DNA from: Polaromonas sp. P2-4
Lineage (GTDB): Bacteria > Pseudomonadota > Gammaproteobacteria > Burkholderiales > Burkholderiaceae_C
Direction of reading: 5' to 3'
Assembly (NCBI GenBank): GCA_024703855.1
Contig: CP087965.1
Coordinates: forward strand, 1,976,001 to 2,040,000
DNA: 64,000 nt
Within the stretch, counting starts at the first letter, position 1, and each line of letters starts with the position of its first letter. Made by a program: the position numbers and the translations under genes. The notes beneath the pieces are model-generated. The model worked only from the letters and a program-made list of their open reading frames with translations, was not told the DNA's origin and made no database searches. Shown here piece by piece: positions 37,665-47,519 of this stretch.

Positions 37665-38582
37665 TCAATCGAGCTTGACACCCGCTTTCTTGATCAAGGT
37701 CGCCCAACGAACGTAATCGGCCGCCACCTGGGCGGCAAATTGTTCTTGCGGCATGCCACCCGCATCAAGCGCCATGTCATTGAACTTGGACAGCACGTCC
37801 GGCTGCTTGAGAATTTGCCCCACTTCCATGGCCAGTCTTTGCGTGATATCGGATGGAGTTTTTCCTGTCAGGAACAGCGAGACCCAGCTATACGACTCGA
37901 ATCCGGGGTACCCCTGTTCCGTGAAAGTCGGCACGTCGGGTGTCCAGCGCGAACGCCTGGTGTCGGACACTGCCAACGCGCAGCTTGCCGGTGGCGACGT
38001 GAGCTTTCAAGGTACTGTAGTCCACAAACGCAGCAGAGACCTCACCGCCAAGCAGCGCCATGACCACCGGACTCGCACCTTTGTAAGGTACATGCACCAT
38101 TTCCAGGCCCGCCACTTCGTTGAGCCGGAAACCAAAGAGATGCCCGATGGAGCCGCTGCCAACGGACGCATAGTTGTGCTCGCGCGGCTTGGCCTTGACC
38201 TGCTCGATGAACTCCTTCAATGTTTTGGCGGATGTTTTGGACGTATTGACCGCGAGCCACAACGGCGACGTGATCAGATCAGTCACAGGTATCAGATCGC
38301 GCAACGGATCAAAGGGCACCGAACTGTAGAGGCTCGGAGCTTGCACCAGCAGTTGATTGGTGACCAGCAGCGTATAACCGTCCGGCGCCGCCTTCGCGAC
38401 GACATCGGCACCGATCATGCCGCTCGCGCCCGGTTTGTTTTCCACGATCACGGGTTGTTTTAGCGCTTCTGACAGCTTGAGTGCGATGATCCGGGATACC
38501 GCATCGCCGGGACCACCGGGCGAGAACGCCCCAGGGCGAACAAGGCCCGCGCCAGCGCAGTACGGCGTGTTGTATGTGTCAT
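37665..38582 (-). CDS. TctC/Bug-family substrate-binding protein (frameshifts, missing signal-peptide end)
   Basis: Starts MTHTTRRTALARALFALG, then passes abruptly to FSPGGPGDAVSRI, so about 25-30 residues (signal-peptide end and mature start YPxKPIxxVVP) are missing. The rest is typical: VIVENKPGASGMIGADVVAK, DGYTLLVTNQLLVQAPSLYS, YASVGSGSIGHLFGFRLNEV, VHVPYKGASPVVMALLGGEV and, after a shift near 37940, VPTFTEQGYPGFESYSW to LIKKAGVKLD. Probably not exported as read. First of four tctC paralogues on this strand. Confidence 0.8.
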
Positions 38583-38643
38583 CTGGTTTTCTACATTGGA
38601 AGTGTTGCAGTCGGCTGGTGCATCCGGGATGCGTTGCCGGTGT

Positions 38644-39626
38644 TCAGTCAAGCTTGACGCCCGCCTGTTTGATCAACCTCGTCCAGCGGCCGTAGTCGCC
38701 CACCACCTGGGCGGCAAATTGCGCCTGCGGGGTACCACCGATCTCGAATCCCATGTCCTTGAATTTGGTGATTACATCGGGTTGCTGGAGCACTTTGGCG
38801 ATTTCGGCCTCCAGCCGCTGGACCACCTCGGGCGGGGTCTTACTGGGTAAAAACAGCCCGCCCCAGCCGTAAGAATCGAATCCGGTATAGCCGAGTTCGG
38901 AGAGCGTCGGAACGTCAGGCGTCAAGGGTGAACGTTTGCTCCCGGTCACGGCCAGCAAACGCACCTTGCCGGAGGCGACATAGGGTTTGAGGCTGACGTA
39001 ATCGGAAAAAACTGCGGATACTTCGCCTGCTACCAAAGCGATCATGGCGGGCGCACCCCCTTGTAAGGCACGTGTACCATGCTCAGACCGGCCGCTTCGT
39101 TCAGGCCAAAAGCGTACAAATGGTGCGACGAACCCGGGCCAGCCGACGCGTAGCTGTCATCGCGTTTTTGCCTTGGTCAACTCTGCGAACTCCTTCAGTG
39201 TTTTTGCCGGCACTCTGGCCGTGTTGACGGCGAACCACAACGGGGTACGGATGACATCGGTCAGGGGGTGAAATCCTTCAACGGATCGTAGGGCAGCTTG
39301 CTGTAAAGGCCGGCAGCCTGCACTAGCAAGGGGCCATTGAACAACACGGTGTAACCATCCGGCACCGACTTGGCGACAAAGTCTGTGGCAATAATTCCGC
39401 TGGCACCGGGCTTGTTTTCCACCACCACGGTCCAGTTCAGCGTCTCCTCCAGCTTCTTTGCCACGGTTCGCGCAATGAAGTCGTTACCCCCACCCGCCGA
39501 AGTGGGCACGATCAACTTGATGGGTTTGCTAGGATAGGTCTGTGCCCAAGCCAGGCCGCCCGCCATGGCGGCGCAGACAGCAAAGGAAATCTGGACCAGC
39601 AAGGTCCTGCGAGTAGTGTGTTGCAT
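38644..39626 (-). CDS. TctC/Bug-family substrate-binding protein (frameshifted)
   Basis: Periplasmic binding protein of about 327 residues. Signal peptide MQHTTRRTLLVQISFAVCAA to GLAWAQ, then TYPSKPIKLIVPTSAGGGND, VVENKPGASGIIATDFVAKS and DGYTVLFNGPLLVQAAGLYS. Frame changes near 39265, 39170 and 39045 affect the middle; MIALVAGEVSAVFSDYVSLK and VPTLSELGYTGFDSYGWGGL lead to the shared ending LIKQAGVKLD. It lies 61 bp upstream of the preceding tctC on the same strand and looks like its tandem duplicate. Confidence 0.82.
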
Positions 39627-39639
39627 TCTCTGTCTCCTG

Positions 39640-40619
39640 TTAAATACACGTCAATACGATCTTGCCAATGTGCTGGCTCGACTCCATCAGTTCATGCGCA
39701 CGGGAGGCTTGCGCCAGCGGGAAGGTGCAATGGACGACGGGGCGGACCGAACCCTGTTCGATCAAAGGCCAGACTTTCTCGCGCAGATCTCGGGCGATCC
39801 CGGCCTTGAACGCGATCGAGCGTGGCCGCAAAGCCGAGCCGGTCAGCACCAGCCGACGGTAGACGATCTCGCTGAGGTTCACGGTCGCGCTAGCCCCGCT
39901 GAGAAATGCGAGCATGAGCAGGCGACCATCGTGGGCCAGCAGGCCTAACTCGCGTCCGACGTAATCACCACCCACCATATCCAGGATCACGTCGACCCCC
40001 CGGCCAGCAGTGTCTTGTTTCACTACCTCGACAAAATCCTCGCGTTTGTAGTTGATGGCGCGCGCCCCAAGCTTCTCGCAGGCTGCGCATTTCTCCGGGC
40101 TGCCGGCGGTGGCGAAAACCTGATGGTTGAACGCACGCGCCAGTTGGATCGCCGTGACGCCGATACCGCTCGAGCCGCCCTGCACGAGCAGCGTCTCACC
40201 GGGCTTTAGACCGGCAGGGCCAGGAACAGGTTACTCCACACCGTAAAGAACGTTTCCGGCAACGATGCTGCCTCGACGGGCGAAAGGCCTTTGGGAATCG
40301 GCAGGCATTGCGACGCCGGCGCCACGCAGTACTCGGCATAGCCCCCGCCTGGGGTGAGCGCGCAGACCGGCTCATTGAGCTGCCATTCGGTCACGCCCTC
40401 GCCCAAGGCCACGACGGTGCCGGCCACTTCCAGCCCGGGCAGGTCGGACGCGCCGGGCGGGACGGGGTAGAGGCCCTTGCGCTGCCCGATGTCGGGTCGG
40501 TTGACCCCCGCCGCAGCCACTCGGATCAATACCTCGCCGGAACCCGGCTGCGGGACCGGCCGGCTTCCGAGGACCAGCACCTCGGGCTTTCCCGGCCGAG
40601 AGATCTCTATTACGCGCAT
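39640..40619 (-). CDS. Zinc-independent quinone oxidoreductase (MDR superfamily, PIG3-like), frameshifted
   Basis: NADPH-dependent quinone/enone reductase of about 326 residues. It starts MRVIEISRPGKPEVLVLGSR; earlier ATGs up to 40652 are possible. Then GEVLIRVAAAGVNRPDIGQR, SDLPGLEVAGTVVALG, GGYAEYCVAPASQCLPIPKG. A shift near 40215 precedes GETLLVQGGSSGIGVTAIQL (NADP-binding GGSSGIG) and ILDMVGGDYVGRELGLLAHD, ending QHIGKIVLTCI. It lacks the structural-zinc Cys cluster. It ends 14 bp before a tctC gene. Likely reduces an enone or quinone intermediate. Confidence 0.85.
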
Positions 40620-40721
40620 CGTTTCCATCATTTTCCCCATAGTTGCTTTCAAGAATGGTCCGGGTCGCCAGAAGCCAGCTCAAGTCGGACCCATACACGG
40701 AATGGGTTCCAGTCTTGGCGG

Positions 40722-41085
40722 TTGGATACCAAAAACCCTGCGATAGACGTACCAATGCACATTGGCACCGGCTTTCGCCGCATCTTCTCGATACTTCTCA
40801 TAGCGGTCGAGTTCGCGCCAACCGTCAGCCCTGCTGCGAAGAAATACATGCAAAGACAAACGAACACCCCAAATCACCGTGCATGCCGTGATGAGCAATT
40901 TGCGAGACTCAACCCCGACTCCCAGCGTATTGGCATAGGTAAACAATGCAAGCACGCCAAACCCAACACCCCACCACCAGTCGGCTGGCGTGGCGTCCCT
41001 GGTTTTTATGCTGATCAGCCAGAGGATGATTTGTGCGCCGAACGATAGCGCGGCGGTCATCAGCAGGTTGTCCAGGGGCCAGATC
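40722..41085 (-). pseudogene. DUF1295 membrane protein, truncated copy
   Basis: N-terminal ~113 residues (MTAALSFGAQIILWLISIKT to YVYRRVFGIQ) of the protein encoded at 42266-43099, with seven differences by eye over that length. Similarity stops abruptly after VFGIQ and the frame then reads unrelated residues. The catalytic C-terminal half is missing. It sits downstream of a tctC, just as the intact copy does, so the two gene pairs arose by tandem duplication. Confidence 0.85.
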
Positions 41086-41147
41086 GGCGAATATCTATTG
41101 ATTCCTTACTTGTTGGGTACTTGCAAAATGAGCTATCGGCGAGGCAT

Positions 41148-42131
41148 TCAGTCGAGCTTGACGCCCGTCTTCTTGATGAGCGCGCCCCAGCGGACAGAAT
41201 CCGAACGCAGTTGCGCGGTAAATTGAGCCTGCGGCATGCCGCCCGGCTCATAACCCAGCTCGCGCCACTTGGCAACGACGTCGGGTTGCGCCAGTATCTT
41301 GCGGGTCTCCGTTTCCAGCCGGGCTACAATCTCGTGGGGTGTCTTGCTGGGCACGAACAGCGCGCCCCACACGGAGGCTTCAAAGCCTGGGTAGCCGAGT
41401 TCAGCCAGCGTTGGTACCTCAGGGGTGAGTGACGAACGGCGGGTTCCGGTCACGGCCAAGAGTCGCACCTTGCCAGACGCCAACTGGGGCTTCAGCGTTA
41501 CATAGTCCAGGAACACCGCCGAAATCTCGCCCGCCATCAAGGCCAGTGTCGCCGGGGAGCTACCCTTGTAGGCAACATGCATCATCTCCAGCCCGTTGGC
41601 TTCGTTCAATGCATAGCCCAGCAAGTGGCCCGATGAGCCGGCGCCAATCGATGCGTAGTTGTAGTCCTGCGGATGCTGCTTGGCCTGGGCCACGAACTCC
41701 TTGAGACTACGTGCCCCCGTTTTGGCCGTGCTGACGGCAAACCACAGCGGTGAACTGTTCAGATCTGTCACCGGTGTCAGATCGACTAGGGGGTCGTACG
41801 CCATCTTGCTGTAGAGATAGGGCGTTTGCACGAGCAGGGGAACATTCAGAAGAATGGTGTAGCCGTCTGGTGCGGACTTGGCTACCAGATCGGAGCCAAT
41901 CATCGTGCTGGCGCCGGGTTTGTTGTCCACGATGACGGGCACTTTCAATGCCTCGGAGAGCTTCTGGGCGTACACCCGCCCGATCACGTCGCCTCCTCCA
42001 CCTGGCGCAAACGGAACAACGACCTTGATGGTCCTGTTCGGGTAGTCCTGCGCCCATGTGTTTCCTGCAATCACGATGCAGGAAGTACCTACAACACAGG
42101 CCAGGAAAGCCCGGCGAATTTTCTGTTTCAT
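41148..42131 (-). CDS. TctC/Bug-family substrate-binding protein
   Basis: Intact 327-residue periplasmic binding protein. Signal peptide MKQKIRRAFLACVVGTSCIV to AGNTWAQ, then DYPNRTIKVVVPFAPGGGGD, VIVDNKPGASTMIGSDLVAK, DGYTILLNVPLLVQTPYLYS, YASIGAGSSGHLLGYALNEA, VAYKGSSPATLALMAGEISA and VPTLAELGYPGFEASVWGAL, ending LIKKTGVKLD. It is very similar to the gene at 43204-44185. It lies between the truncated and the intact DUF1295 genes. No membrane transporter genes accompany it. Confidence 0.94.
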   Translation of the reverse strand: MKQKIRRAFLACVVGTSCIVIAGNTWAQDYPNRTIKVVVPFAPGGGGDVIGRVYAQKLSEALKVPVIVDNKPGASTMIGSDLVAKSAPDGYTILLNVPLLVQTPYLYSKMAYDPLVDLTPVTDLNSSPLWFAVSTAKTGARSLKEFVAQAKQHPQDYNYASIGAGSSGHLLGYALNEANGLEMMHVAYKGSSPATLALMAGEISAVFLDYVTLKPQLASGKVRLLAVTGTRRSSLTPEVPTLAELGYPGFEASVWGALFVPSKTPHEIVARLETETRKILAQPDVVAKWRELGYEPGGMPQAQFTAQLRSDSVRWGALIKKTGVKLD

Positions 42132-42265
42132 GCTATGTCTCCTAGGTTCCGGGAATTCCGGTATTTGTAATCTCTGAGAACGAATTCACTATCGCTTGCA
42201 ACACTCTTCAGATCTAAGCCTGCAATGCACTGCCAGGCGACGACAGGCCCTGCGCCCTGGCACCG

Positions 42266-43099
42266 TCATGGGAACGTGCGTTTCTTGGGAAACCACGGGT
42301 AGAAGCGGTTCGTTCGGTTGATGTAGTCCGCATATTCCGGACGAAGGTTGCTCATCTTGGCTTCCAGCCAGCCAATGCCTTGGCGATAAGCCAATCTGTA
42401 GTGCATTCGAGCTGGCGCAAAGATGGTCCAAAGTCCAATCGAGTTGTCGCAGGCGATCAGGAAAAGACCCCACCACACTAGTGCGTCGCCAAAGTAATTG
42501 GGATGGCGCGTGAAGTACCACAGTCCCGTGTTGAGAACCTTGCCCTTGTTGAGCGGATTGGTCTTGAACCGCTGCAGTTGCCAATCGCAGATAGCTTCGA
42601 TCAGGAATCCAACGGCCCAGACAATCGTTCCCAAGATTGCGATCACACCCAGTTCGGTTGGAGCCAAATAGAACTGCGCCACTTGCACCGGAACCGAAGT
42701 GATCCACATCATCAAGCCCTGAATACCAAAAACCCTGCGGTAGATGTACCAATGCACATTGACACCGGCTTTTGCCGCATCTTCTCGGTATTTGTCATAG
42801 CGATCGAGTTCGCGCCAACCGTCAGCCCTGCTGCGAAGAAATACATGCAAAGACAGACGAACACCCCAAATGACCGTGCATGCCGTGATGAGCAATTTGC
42901 GAGACTCAACCCCGACGCCCGCCGTATTGAAGTAGGTAAACAATGCAAGCGCGCCAAACCCCAGACCCCACCACCAATCGGCTGGCGTGGCATCCCTGGT
43001 TTTTATGCTGATCAGCCAGAGGATGATTTGTGCGCCGAACGATAGCGCGGCGGTCATCAGCAGGTTGTTGATTAGCCCTGGGGCCAGTTCGGCAGTCAT
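42266..43099 (-). CDS. DUF1295 membrane protein (steroid 5-alpha-reductase/ICMT-like fold)
   Basis: Intact 277-residue integral membrane protein with several hydrophobic segments (LLMTAALSFGAQIILWLI, LGFGALALFTYFNTAGVGV, ELGVIAILGTIVWAVGFLIE, FGDALVWWGLFLIACDNSIG). The conserved block RFKTNPLNKGKVLNTGLWYF followed by TRHPNYFGDALVWWG is the DUF1295 signature, shared with NADPH-dependent membrane reductases and isoprenylcysteine methyltransferases. ATG 43099 follows GGAG by 8 bases. The position between two tctC genes suggests a role on a hydrophobic substrate, such as enone reduction, but this is inference. Confidence 0.88.
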   Translation of the reverse strand: MTAELAPGLINNLLMTAALSFGAQIILWLISIKTRDATPADWWWGLGFGALALFTYFNTAGVGVESRKLLITACTVIWGVRLSLHVFLRSRADGWRELDRYDKYREDAAKAGVNVHWYIYRRVFGIQGLMMWITSVPVQVAQFYLAPTELGVIAILGTIVWAVGFLIEAICDWQLQRFKTNPLNKGKVLNTGLWYFTRHPNYFGDALVWWGLFLIACDNSIGLWTIFAPARMHYRLAYRQGIGWLEAKMSNLRPEYADYINRTNRFYPWFPKKRTFP

Positions 43100-43203
43100 G
43101 TAGTTCTCCAACTTGTAAATTGCAATAGTTTTACGCCGCGGGCGGCATCAGGACCGGCGCTGTATCGGCTGTCAATGGCAAGGCCATTCGCATACCCATG
43201 GCT

Positions 43204-44185
43204 TCAATCGAGCTTGACGCCCGCTTTCTTGATCAGGCTGCCCCAGCGGGCGTAATCCGAACGCACCTGCGCGGTAAATTGAGCCTGCGGCATTCCCCCG
43301 GCTCATAGCCCAGTTCGCGCCACTTGGCGACGACGTCGGGTTGCGCCGATATTTTGCGAACCTCGGTTTCCAGCCGGGACACGATCTCATGAGGGGTCTT
43401 GCTTGGCACGAACAGCGCACTCCACACGGAGGCTTCAAAGCCTGGGTAGCCGAGTTCAGCCAGGGTTGGCACATCAGGGGTGAGTGGCGAACGGCGTGTT
43501 CCGGTCACGGCCAGCAGCCGCACCTTGCCAGAGGCCATCTGGGATTGCAGTGTTACGAAATCCATGAACACCGACGAGACTTCGCCCGTCATCAAGGCCA
43601 TTGTCGCCGCCGCACTTCCCTTGTACGGGACATGCATCATGCTCAGGCCATTGGCGTCGTTCAATGCATAGCCCAGCAAGTGGCTGGAAGATCCGTTGCC
43701 GATTGATGCGTAGTTGTAGTCGTGCGGGCGGAGCTTGGCCTGCGCAACGTATTCTTTGAGACTGCGCTCCTGGACTTTAGTCGTGCTGACCGCGAACCAC
43801 AGTGCCGAATTACTTAGGTCTGTCACGGGGGTCAGATCGACCAGCGGATCGTACGGCAGTTTGCTGTACAGGCTGGGCGTTTGCACCAACAAGGACACAT
43901 TCAAAAGGATCGTGTAGCCATCTGGCGGAGCCTTGGCCACCATGTCGGAGCCAATGACGGAGCTGGCACCAGGCTTGTTGTCCACAATGACCGGCTGCTT
44001 TAACGCCTCTGAGAGCTTTTGAGCAAACAGTCGTCCAACCATGTCTCCTCCGCCACCGGGGGGAACGGGACGACGAGTCTGATGACTCTGTTCGGGTAGT
44101 CCTGTGCCCAGGAGCTTCCTGCAAGCAAGATGCAGGAAGCGGCTGAAACCCGGGCTAGAAAAGCCCTTCGATTTTGATGTGTCAT
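43204..44185 (-). CDS. TctC/Bug-family substrate-binding protein (frameshifted at both ends)
   Basis: Periplasmic binding protein, about 327 residues. Signal peptide MTHQNRRAFLARVSAASCIL to AGSSWAQ, DYPNRVIRLVVPFPP, a shift near 44060, then MVGRLFAQKLSEALKQPVIV, DNKPGASSVIGSDMVAKAPP, DGYTILLNVSLLVQTPSLYS, VPYKGSAAATMALMTGEVSS and VPTLAELGYPGFEASVWSAL. A second shift near 43292 precedes the end LIKKAGVKLD. It is closely related to the intact tctC at 41148. It is divergent from the IclR at 44312, which may regulate this whole minus-strand cluster. Confidence 0.87.
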
Positions 44186-44311
44186 TATTTGCCTCTTTTG
44201 TATCAACTGACCACTACCATCAAGCTTTCCGACGTCGCATATAGTGGTGTAGATGGATTGAAGCGCGAAAATTCTTGCCGATCAATTAATGAATGTGATT
44301 TGTCTTGCTGT

Positions 44312-45103
44312 ATGAGAAAACAATCAGAGGCGACCGGTGTTCAAAGTGCGGCCAAGGCACTCTCTTTGTTGCGGCACGTAGGCTTGCATCACGCTCAGGG
44401 CGTGCGTTTGACCGATCTAATTGGGTTGACAGGCTTCGATAAGTCAACCGTTCATCGGTTGCTCGCATGTTTGACGGAGGAGGGGTTTGTTGAACGCATT
44501 GCACGCACCAAGCGCTATCGGCTGGGTGTGGAGGTTATGCAATTGGGGCTTGTGTCAGCGGACATGGCGCCGCTGGTTGACCGATTCCGCCCCGCGATGC
44601 AAAGAATCGCCAGAATGTCTGGGGACACGGTTTTTCTGGTGGTACGCAGCGGTGACTACGCGTTGTGCATCCACAGGGAGGAAGGCCCTTATCCGGTCAA
44701 GGCGTTCGTGGTGGAGCCGGGTAAACGTCGCCCGTTGGGCATCAGTGCGGTCGGTGTGGGGATGCTCGCCCAAGAGTCCGACGCGGAGGTCGTGGCAATA
44801 CATGCGCGAAATGCGCGAATTTACGAGCGTCTGGGGATGTCTTTGGCTGTGCTCCATCGCTTGGCCGAGGCAACGCGCCAGGCTGGATTTACAGAAATGA
44901 CAGACTTCGGGCCTGAGGGGACTGCGGGTGTGGGCTATGCATTCCAGATTTCAGCTACCACGCGAGTTGGCGTCAGCATCGCCGCGATTAGTTCAAGAAT
45001 GAACGCACAGCGTCGGCGCGAGCTTGGGGCTCTTCTTCAGCAAGAACTGGCCCCCATGGTTTGGGAAGATCGCAAAGGGCTAACGTCATCTTCGTTGATG
45101 TGA
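44312..45103 (+). CDS. IclR-family transcriptional regulator
   Basis: Intact regulator, 263 residues from ATG 44312 (MRKQSEATGVQSAAKALSLL). Helix-turn-helix VRLTDLIGLTGFDKSTVHRL; effector domain DTVFLVVRSGDYALCIHREE, PLGISAVGVGMLAQESDAEV and EMTDFGPEGTAGVGYAFQIS. The frame is open further upstream but that part is AT-rich and not like IclR. It faces the tctC/DUF1295 cluster divergently and probably controls it. A 3' duplicate of this gene lies at 20395-20800, linking the two regions by recombination. Confidence 0.92.
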   Translation: MRKQSEATGVQSAAKALSLLRHVGLHHAQGVRLTDLIGLTGFDKSTVHRLLACLTEEGFVERIARTKRYRLGVEVMQLGLVSADMAPLVDRFRPAMQRIARMSGDTVFLVVRSGDYALCIHREEGPYPVKAFVVEPGKRRPLGISAVGVGMLAQESDAEVVAIHARNARIYERLGMSLAVLHRLAEATRQAGFTEMTDFGPEGTAGVGYAFQISATTRVGVSIAAISSRMNAQRRRELGALLQQELAPMVWEDRKGLTSSSLM

Positions 45104-45305
45104 ACAATCGGATCAAGCGCGTTCTGCAACGGCCGGCACAAGCGATCCGAGGGTATTCTGTACGCCGTCTTTTCTCCAATGCGTGTCTCGGCACGAAACG
45201 AGTGCGCAAAAGCTAGAAGTGGCTCCGCAAATCTGAACAGCGCTATAAGTGGAAACTCCGGGCATAACGCCGGGCCGATGCAGGTCTGGCAAGAAGGAGT
45301 TCTTC

Positions 45306-45620
45306 ATGGTCAAGAAATCAGCGCGGCGCACCCGCTGCACGCATACGCCCGCGTTCAAGGCCCGAGTGGCCCTGGCCGCGTTGCGCGAGGACAAGACGAT
45401 GGCCGAGCTGTGCAGGCAGTTCGAGCTGCACCCCAACCAGATCACCGAATGGAAGCGCCAACTGCTTGAGCATGCGGCCGATGCCTTCGGCGGTGGCGCC
45501 GAAGCAGCCGAGCCGGTGGACCTGGCACCGCTGCACGCCAAGATCGGCCAGCTGACACTGGAGAATGATTTTTTAGAGGGCGCGCTCACCAAGGCGGGAT
45601 TGCTGAGTGCAAAGCGATGA
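45306..45620 (+). CDS. IS3-family transposase OrfA
   Basis: Intact 104-residue protein, [20 protein letters not shown]. It carries the IS3 OrfA helix-turn-helix ([20 protein letters not shown], then [20 protein letters not shown]) and a leucine-zipper-like end ([20 protein letters not shown]). It overlaps orfB by 4 bases (ATGA). In IS3 elements OrfAB is made by -1 frameshifting and is the active transposase; a slippery run A/T is visible near 45569 (ATTTTTTAG). Confidence 0.9.
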   Translation: MVKKSARRTRCTHTPAFKARVALAALREDKTMAELCRQFELHPNQITEWKRQLLEHAADAFGGGAEAAEPVDLAPLHAKIGQLTLENDFLEGALTKAGLLSAKR

Positions 45621-46447
45621 TCGACCGTGACCATCAACTTCCCATCACGCGCCAGGCCCAGTTGCTGGGCATGAGCCGGGGCACGGTGTACTACCTGCCG
45701 CGGCCGGTCAGCGATGCCGATCTGGCGCTCATGCGCCGGATTGACGAGTTGCATCTGGAGCACCCCTTCATGGGTGCGCGCATGCTGCGCGATCAACTCG
45801 ACCGTGAGGGCATCCACGTTGGGCGGCGCCACGTCAGGACGCTCATGCTTCGCATGGGCATTGAGGCCTTGGCGCCCCAGCCGGGCACCAGTAAACGCGC
45901 GCCTGGGCAAAAGATCTACCCCTACCTGCTGCGCAAGCTGGCCATCACCCGAGCCAACCAGGTCTGGGCGCTGGACACCACCTACATCCCGATGGCACGG
46001 GGCTTTGTGTACCTCACCGCCGTGGTGGACGTGGCCAGCCGCCGGGTGTTGACGCACAAGGTGGCGATCACGCTGGAGGCCTGTCACGCCAGGGAGATTC
46101 TGCAAGAAGCCTTTGCACGATACGGCACGCCCGAGATCGTCAACACCGATCAGGGCAGCCAATTCACGGCCATCGAGTTCACCGATGCCGTTCTGGCCAG
46201 AGGCTGCAAGCTCAGCATGGACGGGCGCGGGGCCTGGAGGGACAACGTGTTTGTTGAGCGCGTCTGGCGCAGCGTGAAGTACGAGCGCGTGTACCTCAAG
46301 GCTTATGACAGCGTGAGTGCGGCACGCGCAGACATCGCTGACTATTTCGACTGGTACAACACGGCAAGGCCGCATTCGAGCCTGGACCGCATCACGCCCG
46401 AGCAGGCCTATCTGGACTTGCTGCCCAAACTTGCCGAGGCTGCATAA
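45617..46447 (+). CDS. IS3-family transposase OrfB (DDE integrase)
   Basis: Intact 276-residue rve-type integrase. [20 protein letters not shown] begins with the HTH_21 region ([20 protein letters not shown]). The DDE triad is visible: [20 protein letters not shown] (Asp), [20 protein letters not shown] (Asp) and [20 protein letters not shown] (Glu). It ends [14 protein letters not shown]. All catalytic residues and both ends of the element are intact, so the IS is probably still mobile. Confidence 0.93.
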   Translation: MIDRDHQLPITRQAQLLGMSRGTVYYLPRPVSDADLALMRRIDELHLEHPFMGARMLRDQLDREGIHVGRRHVRTLMLRMGIEALAPQPGTSKRAPGQKIYPYLLRKLAITRANQVWALDTTYIPMARGFVYLTAVVDVASRRVLTHKVAITLEACHAREILQEAFARYGTPEIVNTDQGSQFTAIEFTDAVLARGCKLSMDGRGAWRDNVFVERVWRSVKYERVYLKAYDSVSAARADIADYFDWYNTARPHSSLDRITPEQAYLDLLPKLAEAA

Positions 46448-46772
46448 AATGACATCCCTGATGCGCCCCGAGTTGCACGCCGCAGCGGGCAACACTGCAT
46501 CTTTCCAAAACCGCCTGGACTCCACTTATAAATCGGGGAATGTTGTTCAAACAAGCGGAGCCACTTCTGCTCTTCCTCGCGCTTTGTGGTTTTTAGTGCC
46601 TGCTCACGCGACTTGATACGCGATTTTTCCGTCGTGCTGGTGTACGTGGATCTGGTGAGTCTCGACGAACTGGGCTATCCACGACTGAAGGACGTGATCC
46701 CCAAGCTGTTGCAATTCTTTGGCATAACCTCCGCCGTGGGTCAGCGCGCATATCGGCGGCGGCGCACTAGCC

Positions 46773-47201
46773 TTAACCCAGCGCGAAGGGCCTTGACAGG
46801 TCACGGCACCATTCGCTCCAGCTACCCGCATACAGCGGCTGCCGACCCAGACCAGCCACTTTCATGGCGACGTTGATGGGCACTGCACTGACGCCGCTGC
46901 CGCAGTGGTGCACCACAGTGGCCGGGTCCGGCGGATCCATCTCGCCCCGATGGCGCGTTGCGCCGCGTGCGTCGATGACGGCTTGTGTCGGCCAGCCCAA
47001 ACTGTGCAAAACCTGTGCGGTGATGGCCAGCGTGGCGCGCACATCGCCCAGCGTAAAGGTCTGTGCGCCATGTGCAGTTTGCAGCCCGCAGGTGACGACA
47101 CCGCCAACCGCGTAGGTGCTGCTGGGCGAACGCATTACCAGCTGGGCGAGTCGGCTGCCGTGAAGCTGTTCGGCTGGCGCTGTTGCCAGCCGACGGGCCA
47201 A
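46773..47201 (-). pseudogene. Sulfurtransferase (rhodanese family), C-terminal fragment
   Basis: The last ~60 residues are a clear rhodanese/3-mercaptopyruvate sulfurtransferase ending: VIDARGATRHRGEMDPPDPA, VVHHCGSGVSAVPINVAMKV (catalytic Cys in HCGSGV) and GLGRQPLYAGSWSEWCRDLS. Between DPPDP and TVVHHC a stretch normally present (IPGA region) is missing, and the N-terminal domain is absent. The remnant lies between the IS3 element and the LEH-like gene. Not expected to be active. The 204 bp between it and the IS3 hold no recognisable gene. Confidence 0.68.
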
Positions 47202-47345
47202 CCGGTGGGTTTTTCAGTTCGCCAGGTACGAACCCCTGGTAATCGCATCGGCCACGCATAGGTCGAAAACTACGAATTTCTTCGACATATTTGCTGGGCT
47301 TGTGGATTCGATCAATACAGTCCAGAGAGAAGCATCTCCGTTGCA

Positions 47346-47386
47346 CAAGAATTCCATATGTCAAGAATTAGACGAGAAAATTCTTG
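47346..47386. promoter_or_regulatory. CAAGAATT half-site array upstream of the LEH-like gene
   Basis: CAAGAATT occurs at 47346-47353 and 47362-47369, and its complement AATTCTTG at 47379-47386; the second and third form a perfect 8-9-8 inverted repeat. The half-sites are spaced 16-17 bp, about one and a half turns. The array lies 134-174 bp before the ATG at 47520 in an AT-rich promoter region. GAAAATTCTTGCC also occurs at 44268-44280, before the IclR gene. A regulator-binding array is the likely meaning. Confidence 0.5.
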
Positions 47387-47420
47387 CCAGTGCGTAGGGA
47401 CGCAATATTATCCCTCTCTG

Positions 47421-47445
47421 TTCTGCTATTCATGGATTAGCAGAA
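47421..47445. promoter_or_regulatory. Inverted repeat in the LEH-like gene promoter region
   Basis: TTCTGCTA (47421-47428) and TAGCAGAA (47438-47445) are perfect 8-bp arms around a 9-bp spacer, 75-99 bp upstream of the ATG at 47520. Same geometry (8-9-8) as the neighbouring CAAGAATT repeat, so a second dimer site, or the site of another regulator, is plausible. No cognate regulator gene is adjacent. Confidence 0.45.
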
Positions 47446-47519
47446 AAGCTCGTCTCATATTTCGACGGCTTAAAAATTAACGTTTTATAAACCATCTTCA
47501 GATCGAAAGGATCTCCGGA

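Larger units (their letters stand above)
45215..46568 (+). mobile_element. Complete IS3-family insertion sequence with 3-bp target duplication
   Basis: A 1354-bp element bounded by related terminal inverted repeats: AGAAGTGGCTCCGC at 45215-45228 and its complement GCGGAGCCACTTCT at 46555-46568, each followed further inward by CTGAACA/TTGAACA and TATAAGTGG motifs. GCT occurs immediately outside both ends (45212-45214 and 46569-46571), a 3-bp target duplication typical of IS3 elements. It contains overlapping orfA and orfB. It inserted into unannotated DNA downstream of the IclR gene. Confidence 0.88.

Noticed and set aside
45113..46525. A 470-codon minus-strand frame across the IS3 element
   Set aside because: It is antisense to the clear orfA/orfB transposase and begins and ends outside the element boundaries; no motif is present.
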